Assembly: GCA_043228905.1 (NCBI GenBank)
Contig: JBHGNT010000005.1
Location: forward strand, 13,268,001-13,332,000
Direction: 5' to 3'
DNA length: 64,000 nt
From: Azolla caroliniana
Lineage: Eukaryota; Polypodiophyta
The position numbers and the translations under genes were made by a program. This document shows, in pieces, positions 54,580-64,000 of the stretch (positions within the stretch are counted from its first letter, which is position 1; each line of letters begins with the position of its first letter). The notes under the pieces were generated by a model. The model did not search any database and was not told the DNA's origin. It was given only the letters and a program-made list of their open reading frames with translations.

Positions 54580-56515
54580 AAAACGCTCGGTTGTTGAAGC
54601 GGCATGGGCAATGCTGGAAGAGAAGAGCTTGCGCAAGTTTTACTGGGCCGAGGCGGTAAGGACCGCGGTATACATCTAGAATCGGATCGGAGAAAAAGTG
54701 TCGGCGCACGAGCTATATTTCGGAACGAAGCTGAACTTGCGACACTTACAAGTTTTTGGTAGCATTGCGTATGTGCATGTGCCGAAGGAGAAACGGAGGA
54801 AGCTAGATGCAAAGGCCGAGAAATGTATCTTGGCCGGTTATTCGGACGAGCAGAAGGGTTATAAGTGTTATAACCCGTGCACCAAACAAGCGCGCGTGAG
54901 CCGCGACGTTCTGTTTGACGAGTCAGCGTCCTGGTACTTGCCCCCGACTCCGGACCTCACCTCCAATCTGGGTTTTGACGATGAAGTCAGCAAGACTGAG
55001 ATGCCTCTGGATGATCCTGAAATCGGGACCCGTGAAGAGAGTCTGATTTCATTTCGGTTAAGTGAACTGAATGGACGACTGAGTCGGTTCGACCAGTCCA
55101 ATGAAGAGCCGGTGAATAGTGCACACTCGGCTGTGCATTCCCTGCGCAGGAAGCCCAGGTGTCAGATTCCGGCACAGATAGGAACGAGTCAGACCGACGT
55201 GAGTCCGACTCCGAGGGAAGCGATGACGGGTCTTCAAGAGCGAAGTCTTCGTCGGCCGAGAAGACCTCGACATCGGCTAAAGACCAATTACACCGATCTA
55301 CCCGCCAGAAGAACCCAGTTGTGCGGTTCGGATACAACGAGTACATGTCTCATCATTATGCGTACATGACACGTGTAGCGGAATTGCGTGAGCCGGAGAG
55401 CTACGCAGAAGCGGCTAAGGACGTGAACTGGCGCGCCGCGATTGAGGAAGAGATGCACGCATTGGCAGAAAACGAGACCTAGGACCTGGTTGATGCACCA
55501 AAGGGTGTGAAGCCGATCGGATGTAGGTGGGTGTACAAGGTCAAGTACAACACCGACAGCTCAGTCAACCGATACAAGGCCAGGTTAGTGACAAAAGGCT
55601 ACGCGCAGAAACACGGCATCGACTACGATGAGACGGTTGCCCCGATCGCGAAGATGACGATCGTCCGTGTTTTGCTCGTGGTAGCTGCGGCAAAGGGGTG
55701 GCACTTACATCAGATGGATGTAAAGAATGCTTTCCTGCAAGGTGAGCTTGAGGAACAGGTGTACATGGTACAACCCCCTGGATTTCACTCCAGAACGAAC
55801 ACTTCGGCAGTGTGCCGATTGAAGAAGTCCCTTTACGGACCGAAACAAGCCTCGCGTTCGTGGAACGCGAAGATCACGCAACAACTGTGTCGGATGGGCT
55901 TTCCAACGTGAAAATCAGACTCTTCCCTATTCATATGTAAAGGTCGACTCGGGCCAGTTAGTATTTTACTATATGTTGATGACTTGGTCATCACCGGTGC
56001 CGACCTAGGTGAAATCGACCGCGTGAAGCTCCAGCTTGCGGCATCATTCAACATGAAGGATCTGGGGGACCTTCATTACTTCCTCAAGATCGAAGTGATC
56101 CGCACCCCCGAAGGCATACTGATCAGCCAACGTCACTACGCGTTGAATATGCTCTTCAAATTCGAGATGGCATCGTGTAAGTCCGTCTCGACTCCTCTTG
56201 ATAGAACCGTCAAGCTTCGCCCCAATTCCGGAAAGCTGTGCAACCCGACGAGGTTCCGACAAATTATCGGAAGCCTTATTTACTTGACAATCACCCGACC
56301 CGATCTCAGTTATCCGGTCGGGGTGATCAGTCAGTTTATGGTGCAACCTACCGAGGAGCACCTTCAGTGTGCACAACGCGTACTGCGGTACGTAAGCGGC
56401 ACTAAGGACCGGGGACTGCTATTTCGGACTGGTCTAGCCCCGTAGTTGGTCGGCTACACCGATGCTGATTGGGCTGGCAATGCCGCCGATCGCCGATCCA
56501 CATCTGGATACGCGT
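54580..56515 (+). pseudogene. Element L integrase end, RT, RNase H start
   Basis: Resumes at RKKRSVVEAAWAMLEEKSL. Integrase tail AYVHVPKEKRRKLDAKAEK and FDESASWY. Frameshift near 55150. RT: RFGYNEYMSHHYAYMTR, TAG for Trp in ENETWDLV, DYDETVAP, HQMDVKNAFLQGELEEQVYM, stop after [16 protein letters not shown] (intact YVDD). TAG for Gln near 56443, then [19 protein letters not shown] of RNase H, where gypsy P inserted. About five breaks. Confidence 0.9.
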
Positions 56516-57258
56516 TGTCTAGATATTTCGCAAGTGCGTGTGGAAACGAGGCGGGACCGCGGGGGTCTCGAACCAAAGAGCAGGCGAGGGAGGAGAAAGA
56601 GAGAGAACCGGCTACGCAGGACCGGGGGTACACAGGGACACAGCCCTTCAGCACGGAGAACGCGAACAGACACCGACACAGACAGATGCGATTGAGTAAT
56701 ACGTATATTAACAAAAATGGCTAACACGACTACAACCCTCGATGGGGCACAGGTTGGCTACAACCGAACAGGCCGGCGAACAGATGCCGATGCTTGTTCG
56801 CTTCGACGCACAAAGGGGTAGCAGGTCGGAGGTGCTGCCGGAAGCACTCGGGCGTTCCTCGAAACAGCGCGAACCCTCCTCGGAACCCTGCACAGAAACA
56901 GAGAAAGAAGCGTCCAGAAACGGTCCTCTCTGCCCGAGATCCCTGCAACAGCTCTTTCCTGCTCCTTATATAGGCCGTCGAGCAGGCCGTCGTGTCAGCT
57001 TTATTCCCTGTCCCTTTTGGACAGGGATCCGCTCCGTTTTTCACGCATCCGCGTAGTTACGCCGCCGACTCGTACAGTTCGCGCGCGCGACCGAAAAGAC
57101 TGTTCGCGCAGTCTTTGTCTTCACTTGAGTTAGGGCCCGTTCCTGCCGATTATCCTCCTAATTCGCTTCTATGTACAACTTGGAGCGTGCGCGCGTGAAG
57201 AACCGGTTCCCACGCCTTGGTTCGCCGATTCCGCCTATGGACGGTTTTCTTCACGACA
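56516..57258 (-). repeat. 3' LTR of gypsy P, with polypurine tract
   Basis: 743 bp. The polypurine tract complement is at 57259-57272 (AGGTGGGGGCGGA on the minus strand). Confidence 0.95.
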
Positions 57259-57329
57259 TCCGCCCCCACCTAACCGCGCATCCTCCGGTATGCGCCAAGA
57301 GGGTCGGGACGGAGAAAACCGGCCCGTTT

Positions 57330-60300
57330 TCATTCCTCGCCCATCGGTTCTTCTTCGTTTTCGGATCGTTCGTCACTGCTGACTAGGAGAGCCGGGTCTG
57401 GCTCGTCGTCGTGTCGCTTCTTGAACGCTTTGATCCGCTTCCCTGCAACCGGTATCGCCATTCTCGTGCCGTCTAGTTCCGCCAGGTGATATGTCCCGTT
57501 GTCATTGGCGCTCCGTACCACGTAAGGCCCGAACCACCTTCGTGCGAACTTCCGTGTAGCTCGGTGATGGTTGTCGAGGCTGCTGTCGTAGACGAGCACC
57601 CAGTCACCTTCTTCGATTTTCTTCGGTAGGAGCCGGTGCGTTCGGTCGAACCTGGCTTTGTTCTTTGTCCTCACCACCCGGAGCTTCTCCGCAGCCAGTT
57701 CCACGTCCTCCGGTCTCCGCTCGAGCTGTCGTATACGCGCGGCCAACAACTCCTCCCGGCTCATCTCGTCTCTCCAGTCGACCGTTGCCCACGAGGAGAT
57801 CGTCCGTTCCATCGGCATGATCGGCTTCTGGCCGAACATGAGCTCCGTCGGCATGTACCCGGTTACCGAACTGTGCGTGGTCCGGTCTGCCCACAAGGTA
57901 TAAGGTAGCAGCCGCGGCCAGTTACCGACTTGGCCTCCGCATGCTCGAACCAGCGCCTTGACGATCGGTCCGTGTCCGCGCTCCACCTTTCCATTCGCCT
58001 CCGGATTGTACGCAGTGGTGAGCGAGAGCTTGACTCCCAGCCGGTCGAACAGCTCCACGGCTTCTTCGGCGTCCAACTCCCCTCGGTCAGCCACGATCTT
58101 CCCGACGCACCCGTACCGGCATATCACGTCCTTGATTAGGAACCGACATACGGCCGCGGTCGTTTTGTTCGGAAGGGCCCGGCCTTCCACCTGGTTCGTC
58201 AGATCCTCCCGCGCTAGGACCAGGTACCGCATCTGTCCTACTCCCATCGGCATCGTTACCAAATCTACCATCCATTTGAAATGGATGGCCGGAGGGTACG
58301 TAGGGTGGAGCTCGTCTCGATGTCGGACTACGGAGTGCATCTGGCAGCTCTCGCAAGTTGTCACGAACCGATGCACGTCCTGGTACTGCCCCGGCCACCA
58401 ATACTTCCCCTTCAGTTTCTCGAACGTAGCCCATGTTCCACGGTGTCCAGCCCAAGGGCTGTCGTGGTAGGCCGCTAGCAACTCCTCCCGATCTTCCTTC
58501 ATTGCCACCACCCGGAGCGGGACGTCGTTCCTCTTCTTCGGGTGCTTCCACAAGTATCCATCCCGGAGAAAGAACCGGTACGCTTTCTTCCGGATCCGGT
58601 TGGCCTCGTCCTTCGTCCATGACGCATCGGGCGTCATTGTCTTCAAAAACCCACCGATCCGCAGCCACTCCCCGTCGTACTTGCTCGCGTCGAAGTCGTT
58701 AAGCGCCGGAGTGCTTGTTCCGTCGGTTGTTACATACGCAGTCTCGAAGAAGTCCACGCCGACCTCTTCGTCCTCCGAAACCATGCCGCCCTCGTCATCG
58801 AATCTCGCCCTTGAAAGCATGTCGGCCATGGCGTTGTCTTTCCCGGAGATGTGTCGTATTTCCGGGTCCAGGGACTTGATGTACGCTATCCACCTGAGCA
58901 TTGCCAGGTCCGGCGTCGCGCATCCGGAAACCATGCCGAGAATCGGCATGCAATCCGTCTCTATGATTACCTCTGTGCCGATCAGATAGTCCTTGTCGGC
59001 CTTCACCGCCGAAACGATACCCCAGAGTTCGCGTTTAACCTGGGCGTATTCTCGCTGCCGCTCACTGAGGACCTTCGCGCCGAATCGGATCGGAAACCGA
59101 TTGCCGTCCTCGTCTTCTTGGTTGACGACCCACCCGATTCCGGTCGGACTCGTATCAACCGTTATGTACACTGGGGTGCCCTTCCTGTAGACGGCCTTTC
59201 GGAGCGGCGGTGCTGCCGAAAGAGCCTCCTTCAGCTTCCGGACCAACTCCGTGTGCTTGTCTAGCCATTCGAATCTTCGCCCTTTCTTCAATAATCCGTA
59301 CAGCGGCTCCGTGACGTGCGCGTAATGCGGGATCCATATGTGGTAGAAGGCGCATGCTCCCAAGAATCTTCGTACTTCCGTGACCGAGCTGCAATCAGGC
59401 TTCATCGCGGAGATGGCTTCTACCTTTGCCGGAGACGGTTTCCGGCCATATGGTCCACATAAATGTCCGACCACCATGATTTCCGACTGCCCGAAGGCTG
59501 ACTTCTCCCCCGAGAAGGTGAGCCTCGCATCCTCTAGCCTTTGCAGCACCTTCTCGCAGTCGTCGATGTGCGACATCACGAATCGCCGGCATCTGTCCGG
59601 CCCGATCGTCTCGTCCTTCTCTTCTACCGGGCATCCCTTGATCGGGATGTCGTCTAGAAACGGCATGGTGATGTCCGGGATGCAGTCCCTCAGCACCTTG
59701 TTCATTGCATTCACCATGTGGGCCACCGAGTTGGTCCCTCCTTGCGGCAGCGTACACATCCGCACTAGGCCGAGGGGAGTTCGCATCGTCGTAATGTCTC
59801 TGCTCTCCACGGCTAGCTGGAACTGGTCGTACCCTGAGTATAGATCACCGACCGAGTAAATCGACCTTCCGGCGAAGGCCTCCGCGAACTCGTCTATGGT
59901 CGGTCCAATCCCTGCGTTCCAAATGGTCACCTTATTGACCGGTTGCAGGTCCTGAATGAAGCGCAATGATCCGTTTTTCTTTGGTACGGTAAACCATCGG
60001 TTTGAATACGGGGCGCTCGACGGCTCGAGAACGCCCATATCAACTTTCTGCTTCAACAGCTCCTTCAACTTCGGGATGTGAGCTCTCGGAACCGGAATTG
60101 GCTTGAGATTCCACGGTACATGCGGTACCGTGAATATCACCATCGGCTCTACGATCGTCGGGTTTACGCACCCGATTTCCTCCGGTGAGAATGCGAAGGC
60201 TTTCCCGTGCCTTCCGAGCATTCTCTGAAACCGGTCTTCCTCCGCCGGTAGTAGGAACCCGCCCCCACCGTTTTTGAGCTCCCGGAGCGTCTCGTTGGTG

Positions 60301-60686
60301 AAGGTGTGTCCTATACAGGCCGGATCTCGTAAGCTGGGGTCCGATGCAACCCCTTTGATTCGCGACTCGCTGCCCTCCGGTAACGGTACCGCGACTGGCC
60401 TTACCTTCCGGTCCACAGTCTTGTACTTGGTGCTTACTCGGGCCGTCCGATCCGACTCGAGCCCCCGACCAAAGTCCGCGATGACTTCGTACATTTCTTC
60501 GGAATATACCGGTATCGTCCGGTCTTCGTTAAGGTCTTCTTCGACTACCTTCCCCAGCATTCCCAAGGTGTCGTCGAAGGAGACCGCCTCCACGGCGCCA
60601 CTGATTTCTTCGTCGGGGCCGAGAACTCCGCATGCTCGAAGTCTCCCCTCCGTCTTTGTTTTCTCTCGGCCGGCGATGCCGACCAT
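57330..60686 (-). CDS. Gypsy P pol: RT-RNase H-integrase
   Basis: 1118 codons, open throughout. A leader domain with YKTVDRKVRPVAVPLPEG is at about 88-105. RT: FTVPKKNGSLRFIQDLQPVN (about 232-251), motif A SVGDLYSGYDQF (Asp about 281), TLPQGGTNSVAHMVN and catalytic MPFLDDIPIKG (about 341-351; FLDD instead of YLDD). RNase H: VYITVDTSPTGIGW (Asp about 510), Glu about 552, Asp about 577 and Asp about 621. Integrase: zinc site H740, H748, C777, C780; catalytic Asp 807, Asp 866, Glu 901 (ANGKVERGH); RRWFGPYVV GPY/F module near 1050. No chromodomain. It starts 123 bp after the gag stop in another frame, so expression needs reinitiation or a separate mechanism. Confidence 0.92.
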   Translation of the reverse strand: MVGIAGREKTKTEGRLRACGVLGPDEEISGAVEAVSFDDTLGMLGKVVEEDLNEDRTIPVYSEEMYEVIADFGRGLESDRTARVSTKYKTVDRKVRPVAVPLPEGSESRIKGVASDPSLRDPACIGHTFTNETLRELKNGGGGFLLPAEEDRFQRMLGRHGKAFAFSPEEIGCVNPTIVEPMVIFTVPHVPWNLKPIPVPRAHIPKLKELLKQKVDMGVLEPSSAPYSNRWFTVPKKNGSLRFIQDLQPVNKVTIWNAGIGPTIDEFAEAFAGRSIYSVGDLYSGYDQFQLAVESRDITTMRTPLGLVRMCTLPQGGTNSVAHMVNAMNKVLRDCIPDITMPFLDDIPIKGCPVEEKDETIGPDRCRRFVMSHIDDCEKVLQRLEDARLTFSGEKSAFGQSEIMVVGHLCGPYGRKPSPAKVEAISAMKPDCSSVTEVRRFLGACAFYHIWIPHYAHVTEPLYGLLKKGRRFEWLDKHTELVRKLKEALSAAPPLRKAVYRKGTPVYITVDTSPTGIGWVVNQEDEDGNRFPIRFGAKVLSERQREYAQVKRELWGIVSAVKADKDYLIGTEVIIETDCMPILGMVSGCATPDLAMLRWIAYIKSLDPEIRHISGKDNAMADMLSRARFDDEGGMVSEDEEVGVDFFETAYVTTDGTSTPALNDFDASKYDGEWLRIGGFLKTMTPDASWTKDEANRIRKKAYRFFLRDGYLWKHPKKRNDVPLRVVAMKEDREELLAAYHDSPWAGHRGTWATFEKLKGKYWWPGQYQDVHRFVTTCESCQMHSVVRHRDELHPTYPPAIHFKWMVDLVTMPMGVGQMRYLVLAREDLTNQVEGRALPNKTTAAVCRFLIKDVICRYGCVGKIVADRGELDAEEAVELFDRLGVKLSLTTAYNPEANGKVERGHGPIVKALVRACGGQVGNWPRLLPYTLWADRTTHSSVTGYMPTELMFGQKPIMPMERTISSWATVDWRDEMSREELLAARIRQLERRPEDVELAAEKLRVVRTKNKARFDRTHRLLPKKIEEGDWVLVYDSSLDNHHRATRKFARRWFGPYVVRSANDNGTYHLAELDGTRMAIPVAGKRIKAFKKRHDDEPDPALLVSSDERSENEEEPMGEE

Positions 60687-60808
60687 CGTACATGCTCCGC
60701 TGTCGGAGAAGCAAAATTTCCTACCTATTGTACACGGTTTTATCGTACAGATGTGGGGTTTTCCCGGAGCATCCGGACTGTCGCGGCCCCACGCCTTGGC
60801 AGTCCTCT

Positions 60809-62935
60809 CTAAAAATCCTCTCGGTTTTCGGAACCGAGGGAGTCGCGGTTACGTTCGTGGTTCGGCCGTACCGTCAGAAACTGGACCGAATGGCGCCCGT
60901 CTTGGCTTTTGACCCTCGCGTAGGCCGAACCATTGTCCAGTACCTTGGTCTCCATTCGCGCCGCCGTGATGTACGGCTCTCCCAGTATGACCGGATGCGA
61001 AGACGTCTCCTGCACGAAGAAGTGCTGGTCAATCTCGACGTCGCCGATCTTGACTCGCACATTCGGACAGGCCCCGTGCAGTTCCTCAGTGGCGCGCGTT
61101 GCTGCCCTTATTTTCCACCCGTGCTTGGTGTTGATCGGCCATTTGCCCTTCTTATAGAAGTCCATGGACATCAAATTGATCTCTGATCCGTGGTCCACCA
61201 AAGCTATCACCGGTTCCTGGACATCGCCGATCTTCACCGGGGTTTCCGTGGTCGCTCGGGCCCAGTGTGGTCTCGAATAGTGGCTTTCCGCCCACTCGTC
61301 TCCCAGTGCCATGTCGTCTAGGTGCGTCTTCCGCACTTCCACCGGTCTTTCTGGTTCTGTCTCCGTTGACAGCCTCTTCCGTTTCACCAAGTCCACGATG
61401 GAGTCGTGGAACTCCTTCTTGGCGATTCCCAGCACCTCTCGTAACGACAGCTCCACCTTGCTATCGAGGATCCGTTCCTCCAGGACCTTTCGTAAGTCCG
61501 TGGTCCTTTCTATCTCCGTCCCCAGACGGTACCCGCCCTTCTGGGGTTTATCTTGCGTACCGGCCCCGCCGGCTTCGTCCCGTCGTGGCCCGGACCGGGT
61601 CTCGTATCGTTGTGAGGGCCCGGTCATCCCGGGTTTCCCCACCCGCTTCTCTTCTACCAGAGCCTCGTAGTTCTGGCAAGCGGCTTCCACGAAGCCCGTC
61701 TTTTCCTCGACCGGGTCGCTCCACCCGGTCATCTCCCGTACCCGTTTCTCCGCACGGTCCGATTCCTCCCTTTTAAGCCTTGCACCGGCAAGGCCTTCCA
61801 GCATCGTCGGCCAGAATCCGGCTTTGCTTTCCCTTCGGGCCTCGCCGCCCCCGACTCGAATGCCGGCCGACGCCGAGTAGTGGACGGTTTCCGCGTGTCG
61901 GGCCGCCGCCTCTTCCATCAACCTTTTCATACCACCTCGCCCGTCGTTTCGGCTCAGGGCCCTTCGGGTGTCGCCGGCATGCACCCGTCCTTCCCACAGG
62001 TATACCACCCTGTTCCTCAGCGCCTCCGCGAAGTCGCCGCAGTCCTTCCGAATGTGGCCGACTTCATCGCACCACATGCACCTGTTTCCTGCCGCCGGCC
62101 GTCGGTCACGAGCCGGTTCGCCACCTTCCCTTCGGGCTTGCGCGATTTGGAGGTCCTTTATCGCCCTCGTCAATTCCTCCAGCCCCGCTCCTCCGGTTGA
62201 GCCTCTGACTACGCCGGTCGAAGCCGAACCGGTTTCCAACCATTCTCGGGTCTCTTCCTTTCGCACCTGTGGCGCTGGTTCGAGCTTCCTTGCTGCGACC
62301 GAGCCCGACCCGGTTGCCCCGTTATCCGCCCATTCTCGCCGTTTGTCGAAACGGCCACAGACTTTCTTGACAGCCGCCCAGTCGGTAGTGAGCCCGTCTT
62401 CGGTTTCCAGCAAGAGGCCCACTTGCTCCCGATCCCGCTCGTCGACCGACTTGACAAACAGCAAGACCCGGCTCGTGTCCAGGATGGTTCGGTCGAGCGC
62501 CGAAAGGCGCGCAAAGTTTTCCTCGAACTCCCGGAGGAGTGCTGACGCGTTTCTTCCCTTCCCCGGGGACTCCACCCATTCCATGAACCTTCGCTTCGAA
62601 AGCCGGAGCGCGTCGTCCAGCCCGTATTTCTCTAGGAGCCGACCTTCGAACTCCTCCCAGGTACGGCTCTCCGCCCGCACCTCGAGCACCTCCGCATGGA
62701 TGCTCGGCATCGCCACTCGGGGAAATCCGGCAAGACGCCTTTCTTCCGGAATGTCCCGCATCAGCATCTCTGCACCGTAGGACGCCAAATACTTCGTGGC
62801 ATCCTTCCCATCGAACCGGCCGATCGTGCCGACGACCGCCTCAATGGCTCTGTCGAGGGCACCGGTGCCCTCGCGCGCGTTTACAATCCGGTCCACGGCC
62901 GAAGCCATGGCCTCTGCAAGATCCGACCCCCTCAT
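60809..62935 (-). CDS. Gypsy P gag-protease
   Basis: 708 residues from MRGSDLAEAMAS at 62935, the first ATG after the PBS; the frame stays open upstream into the LTR to 63178. Gag-like helical region about 10-200 (FDGKDATKYLASYGAEM, WEEFEGRLLEKYGL). Zinc knuckle CMWCDEVGHIRKDC at about 286-299. Charged linker. Protease ALVDHGSEINLMS at about 578-590, an Asp-His-Gly active site rather than Asp-Ser/Thr-Gly, then HPVILGEPYITAARMETKVL. This gag-protease fusion with DHG is a pattern I associate with fungal gypsies. Likely functional. Confidence 0.9.
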   Translation of the reverse strand: MRGSDLAEAMASAVDRIVNAREGTGALDRAIEAVVGTIGRFDGKDATKYLASYGAEMLMRDIPEERRLAGFPRVAMPSIHAEVLEVRAESRTWEEFEGRLLEKYGLDDALRLSKRRFMEWVESPGKGRNASALLREFEENFARLSALDRTILDTSRVLLFVKSVDERDREQVGLLLETEDGLTTDWAAVKKVCGRFDKRREWADNGATGSGSVAARKLEPAPQVRKEETREWLETGSASTGVVRGSTGGAGLEELTRAIKDLQIAQARREGGEPARDRRPAAGNRCMWCDEVGHIRKDCGDFAEALRNRVVYLWEGRVHAGDTRRALSRNDGRGGMKRLMEEAAARHAETVHYSASAGIRVGGGEARRESKAGFWPTMLEGLAGARLKREESDRAEKRVREMTGWSDPVEEKTGFVEAACQNYEALVEEKRVGKPGMTGPSQRYETRSGPRRDEAGGAGTQDKPQKGGYRLGTEIERTTDLRKVLEERILDSKVELSLREVLGIAKKEFHDSIVDLVKRKRLSTETEPERPVEVRKTHLDDMALGDEWAESHYSRPHWARATTETPVKIGDVQEPVIALVDHGSEINLMSMDFYKKGKWPINTKHGWKIRAATRATEELHGACPNVRVKIGDVEIDQHFFVQETSSHPVILGEPYITAARMETKVLDNGSAYARVKSQDGRHSVQFLTVRPNHERNRDSLGSENREDF

Positions 62936-62959
62936 CTTCTTCTCTTCTGCCGCCTCCTT

Positions 62960-62975
62960 CACGTCGGGTTCACCA
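62960..62975 (-). other. Primer binding site of gypsy P
   Basis: The complement reads TGGTGAACCCGACGTG, four bases inside the 5' LTR. It would pair with a tRNA ending ...GGTTCACCA; which tRNA I cannot say. Different from the tRNA-Met site used by the copias. Confidence 0.8.
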
Positions 62976-62979
62976 AAGA

Positions 62980-63763
62980 TGTCTAGATATTTCGCAAGTG
63001 CGTGTGGAAACGAGGCGGGACCGCGGGGGTCTCGAACCAAAGAGCAGGCGAGGGAGGAGAAAGAGAGAGAACCGGCTACGCAGGACCGGGGGTACACAGG
63101 GACACAGCCCTTCAGCACGGAGAACGCGAACAGACACCGACACAGACAGATGTGATTGACTAATACGTATATTAACAAAAATGGCTAACACGACTACAAC
63201 CCTCGATGGGGCACAGGTTGGCTACAACCGAACAGGCCGATGAACAGATGCCGATGCTTGTTCGCTTCGACGCACAAAGGGGTAGCAGGTCGGAGGTGCT
63301 GCCGGAAGCACTCGGGCGTTCCTCGAAACAGCGCGAACCTCCTCGGAACCCTGCATAGAAAAGCTATGGAGCTCAAGAAGGAAGGAAACAGAGAAAGAAG
63401 CGTCCAGAAACGGTCCGACAGCACTTCGTCCTCTCTGCCCGAGATCCCTGCAACAGCTCTTTCCTGCTCCTTATATAGGCCGTCGAGCAGGCCGTCGTGT
63501 CAGCTTTATTCCCTGTCCCTTTTGGACAGGGATCCGCTCCGTTTTTCACGCATCCGCGTAGTTACGCCGCCGACTCGTACAGTTCGCGCGCGCGACCGAA
63601 AAGACTGTTCGCGCGGTCTTTGTCTTCACTTGAGTTAGGGCCCGTTCCTGCCGATTATCCTCCTAATTCGCTTCTATGCACAACTTGGAGCATGCGCGCG
63701 TGAAGAACCGGTTCCCACGCCTTGGTTCGCCGATTCCGCCTATGGACGGTTTTCTTCACGACA
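62980..63763 (-). repeat. 5' LTR of gypsy P
   Basis: 784 bp; 41 bp longer than the 3' LTR, from two insertions near 63359-63425. A TATATAAG box (minus strand) lies at 63471-63478. Confidence 0.95.
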
Positions 63764-64000
63764 ACGTTCTCTCTTGGGAGTGCCGTGATAGCGTGGAGTA
63801 GCAAGAAGCAGCCGAGAGTTGCACTGTCGAGCACCGAAGCCGAGTATAGAGGAGTAGTTGTCGCGACATGCGAAGCCATATGGTTGAAGCGGCTACTTAA
63901 GGATCTACATGTGGAGGTGTCCGATCCGACGACGATGTACTACGACAACCCCAGCAGCATCCAGCTTGCGAAGAACCCAGTCTTCCACGCACGGACCAAG
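63764..64000 (+). pseudogene. Element L RNase H, continuing past window
   Basis: Resumes after gypsy P with [58 protein letters not shown]. Open to the window edge. Catalytic Glu and Asp positions of copia RNase H are kept. Confidence 0.88.

Larger units (their letters stand above)
56516..63763 (-). mobile_element. Gypsy element P, fungal-like, apparently complete
   Basis: Ty3/gypsy on the minus strand, 7248 bp. LTRs 56516-57258 (743 bp) and 62980-63763 (784 bp), TGTC...GACA, about seven substitutions plus indels. Flanks GCGT and ACGT are a probable 4-bp target duplication with one transition; the RNase H text of L rejoins across it. Gag-protease and pol ORFs are both uninterrupted. Base composition is clearly more GC-rich than its surroundings. 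Protein wording is closer to basidiomycete gypsies than to the plant Tat or chromovirus types seen here (from family knowledge, not a search). Confidence 0.93.
35569..64000 (+). mobile_element. Copia element L, split by nest M/N/O and by gypsy P
   Basis: Plus-strand copia inserted in gypsy K. Visible parts: 5' LTR 35569-36022, PBS 36023-36035, gag and protease-integrase to 37582, then 54580-56515 (integrase end, RT, RNase H start), then 63764-64000 (RNase H). It continues past the window. The AGGAA on either side of M and the rejoining of GYAFSLGSA across P prove continuity. Coding is broken in many places. Confidence 0.93.

Noticed and set aside
57330-60686. Element P as a retrovirus with an env gene
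   Set aside because: No third ORF between pol and the 3' LTR. It is a plain gag-pol LTR retrotransposon.
61968-62780. 270-codon plus-strand frame and other long plus-strand frames over 57-63 kb
   Set aside because: They lie antisense to the gag and pol genes of gypsy P, in GC-rich sequence where stops are rare. Ser/Pro/Arg-rich with no domain.
1-64000. Host protein-coding genes
   Set aside because: Apart from the decayed PPR fragment, every long frame with a recognisable domain is from a transposable element.

Overview
The window is a stack of transposable elements from a land-plant nuclear genome. I see no intact host gene, no rRNA or functional tRNA gene, and no CRISPR array. Evidence for a plant is the set of Ty1/copia elements primed by initiator tRNA-Met (PBS TGGTATCAGAGCG), Tat-like and chromodomain Ty3/gypsy elements, a plant-type LINE, and a decayed PLS-type PPR fragment. 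The species cannot be named. PPR wording and element mix suggest a bryophyte, lycophyte or fern with a repeat-rich genome rather than a compact flowering-plant genome (inference).

Layout, with labels used below. 1-8798: copia A (minus), split by copia B (854-6228, minus, perfect CATGT target duplication, about 1% LTR divergence). 9126-10355: copia C (5' LTR plus gag start), cut by LTR D. 10356-15071: copia E (minus, no 3' LTR). 15074-17668: copia F (plus, internally deleted). 17811-20440: remnants G (plus) and H (minus). 20440-33519: Tat-like gypsy I (plus), split by LINE J (21261-29361) with 15-bp target duplications and a captured PPR fragment near its 3' end. Gypsy I also carries a long decayed coiled-coil ORF downstream of integrase. 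33520-35568: gypsy K (minus, related to I).

From 35569 to the right edge the layout is a nest: copia L in gypsy K; chromovirus M (37583-54574) in the integrase of L; copia N (43037-54451) in the 3' LTR of M; chromovirus O (46617-52229) in the integrase of N. Target duplications are AGGAA (M), ACCTT (N) and ATGAG (O). A separate gypsy P (56516-63763, minus) sits in the RNase H region of L. P has two uninterrupted ORFs and about 1% LTR divergence, and its proteins resemble fungal gypsy elements more than usual plant ones.

Most noteworthy: (1) both chromoviruses carry, antisense at the start of each LTR, a tRNA-like block with A and B boxes at tRNA spacing; (2) both lack a TGG-type PBS and instead have a sequence complementary to their predicted RNA 5' end (Tf1-like self-priming); (3) both keep a GTTAAAC heptamer where gag stops and pol continues in the -1 frame; (4) the fungal-like, apparently intact element P; (5) PPR capture and a triplicated RT motif in the LINE; (6) the extra coiled-coil ORF in gypsy I. 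LTR differences were counted by eye and are approximate.
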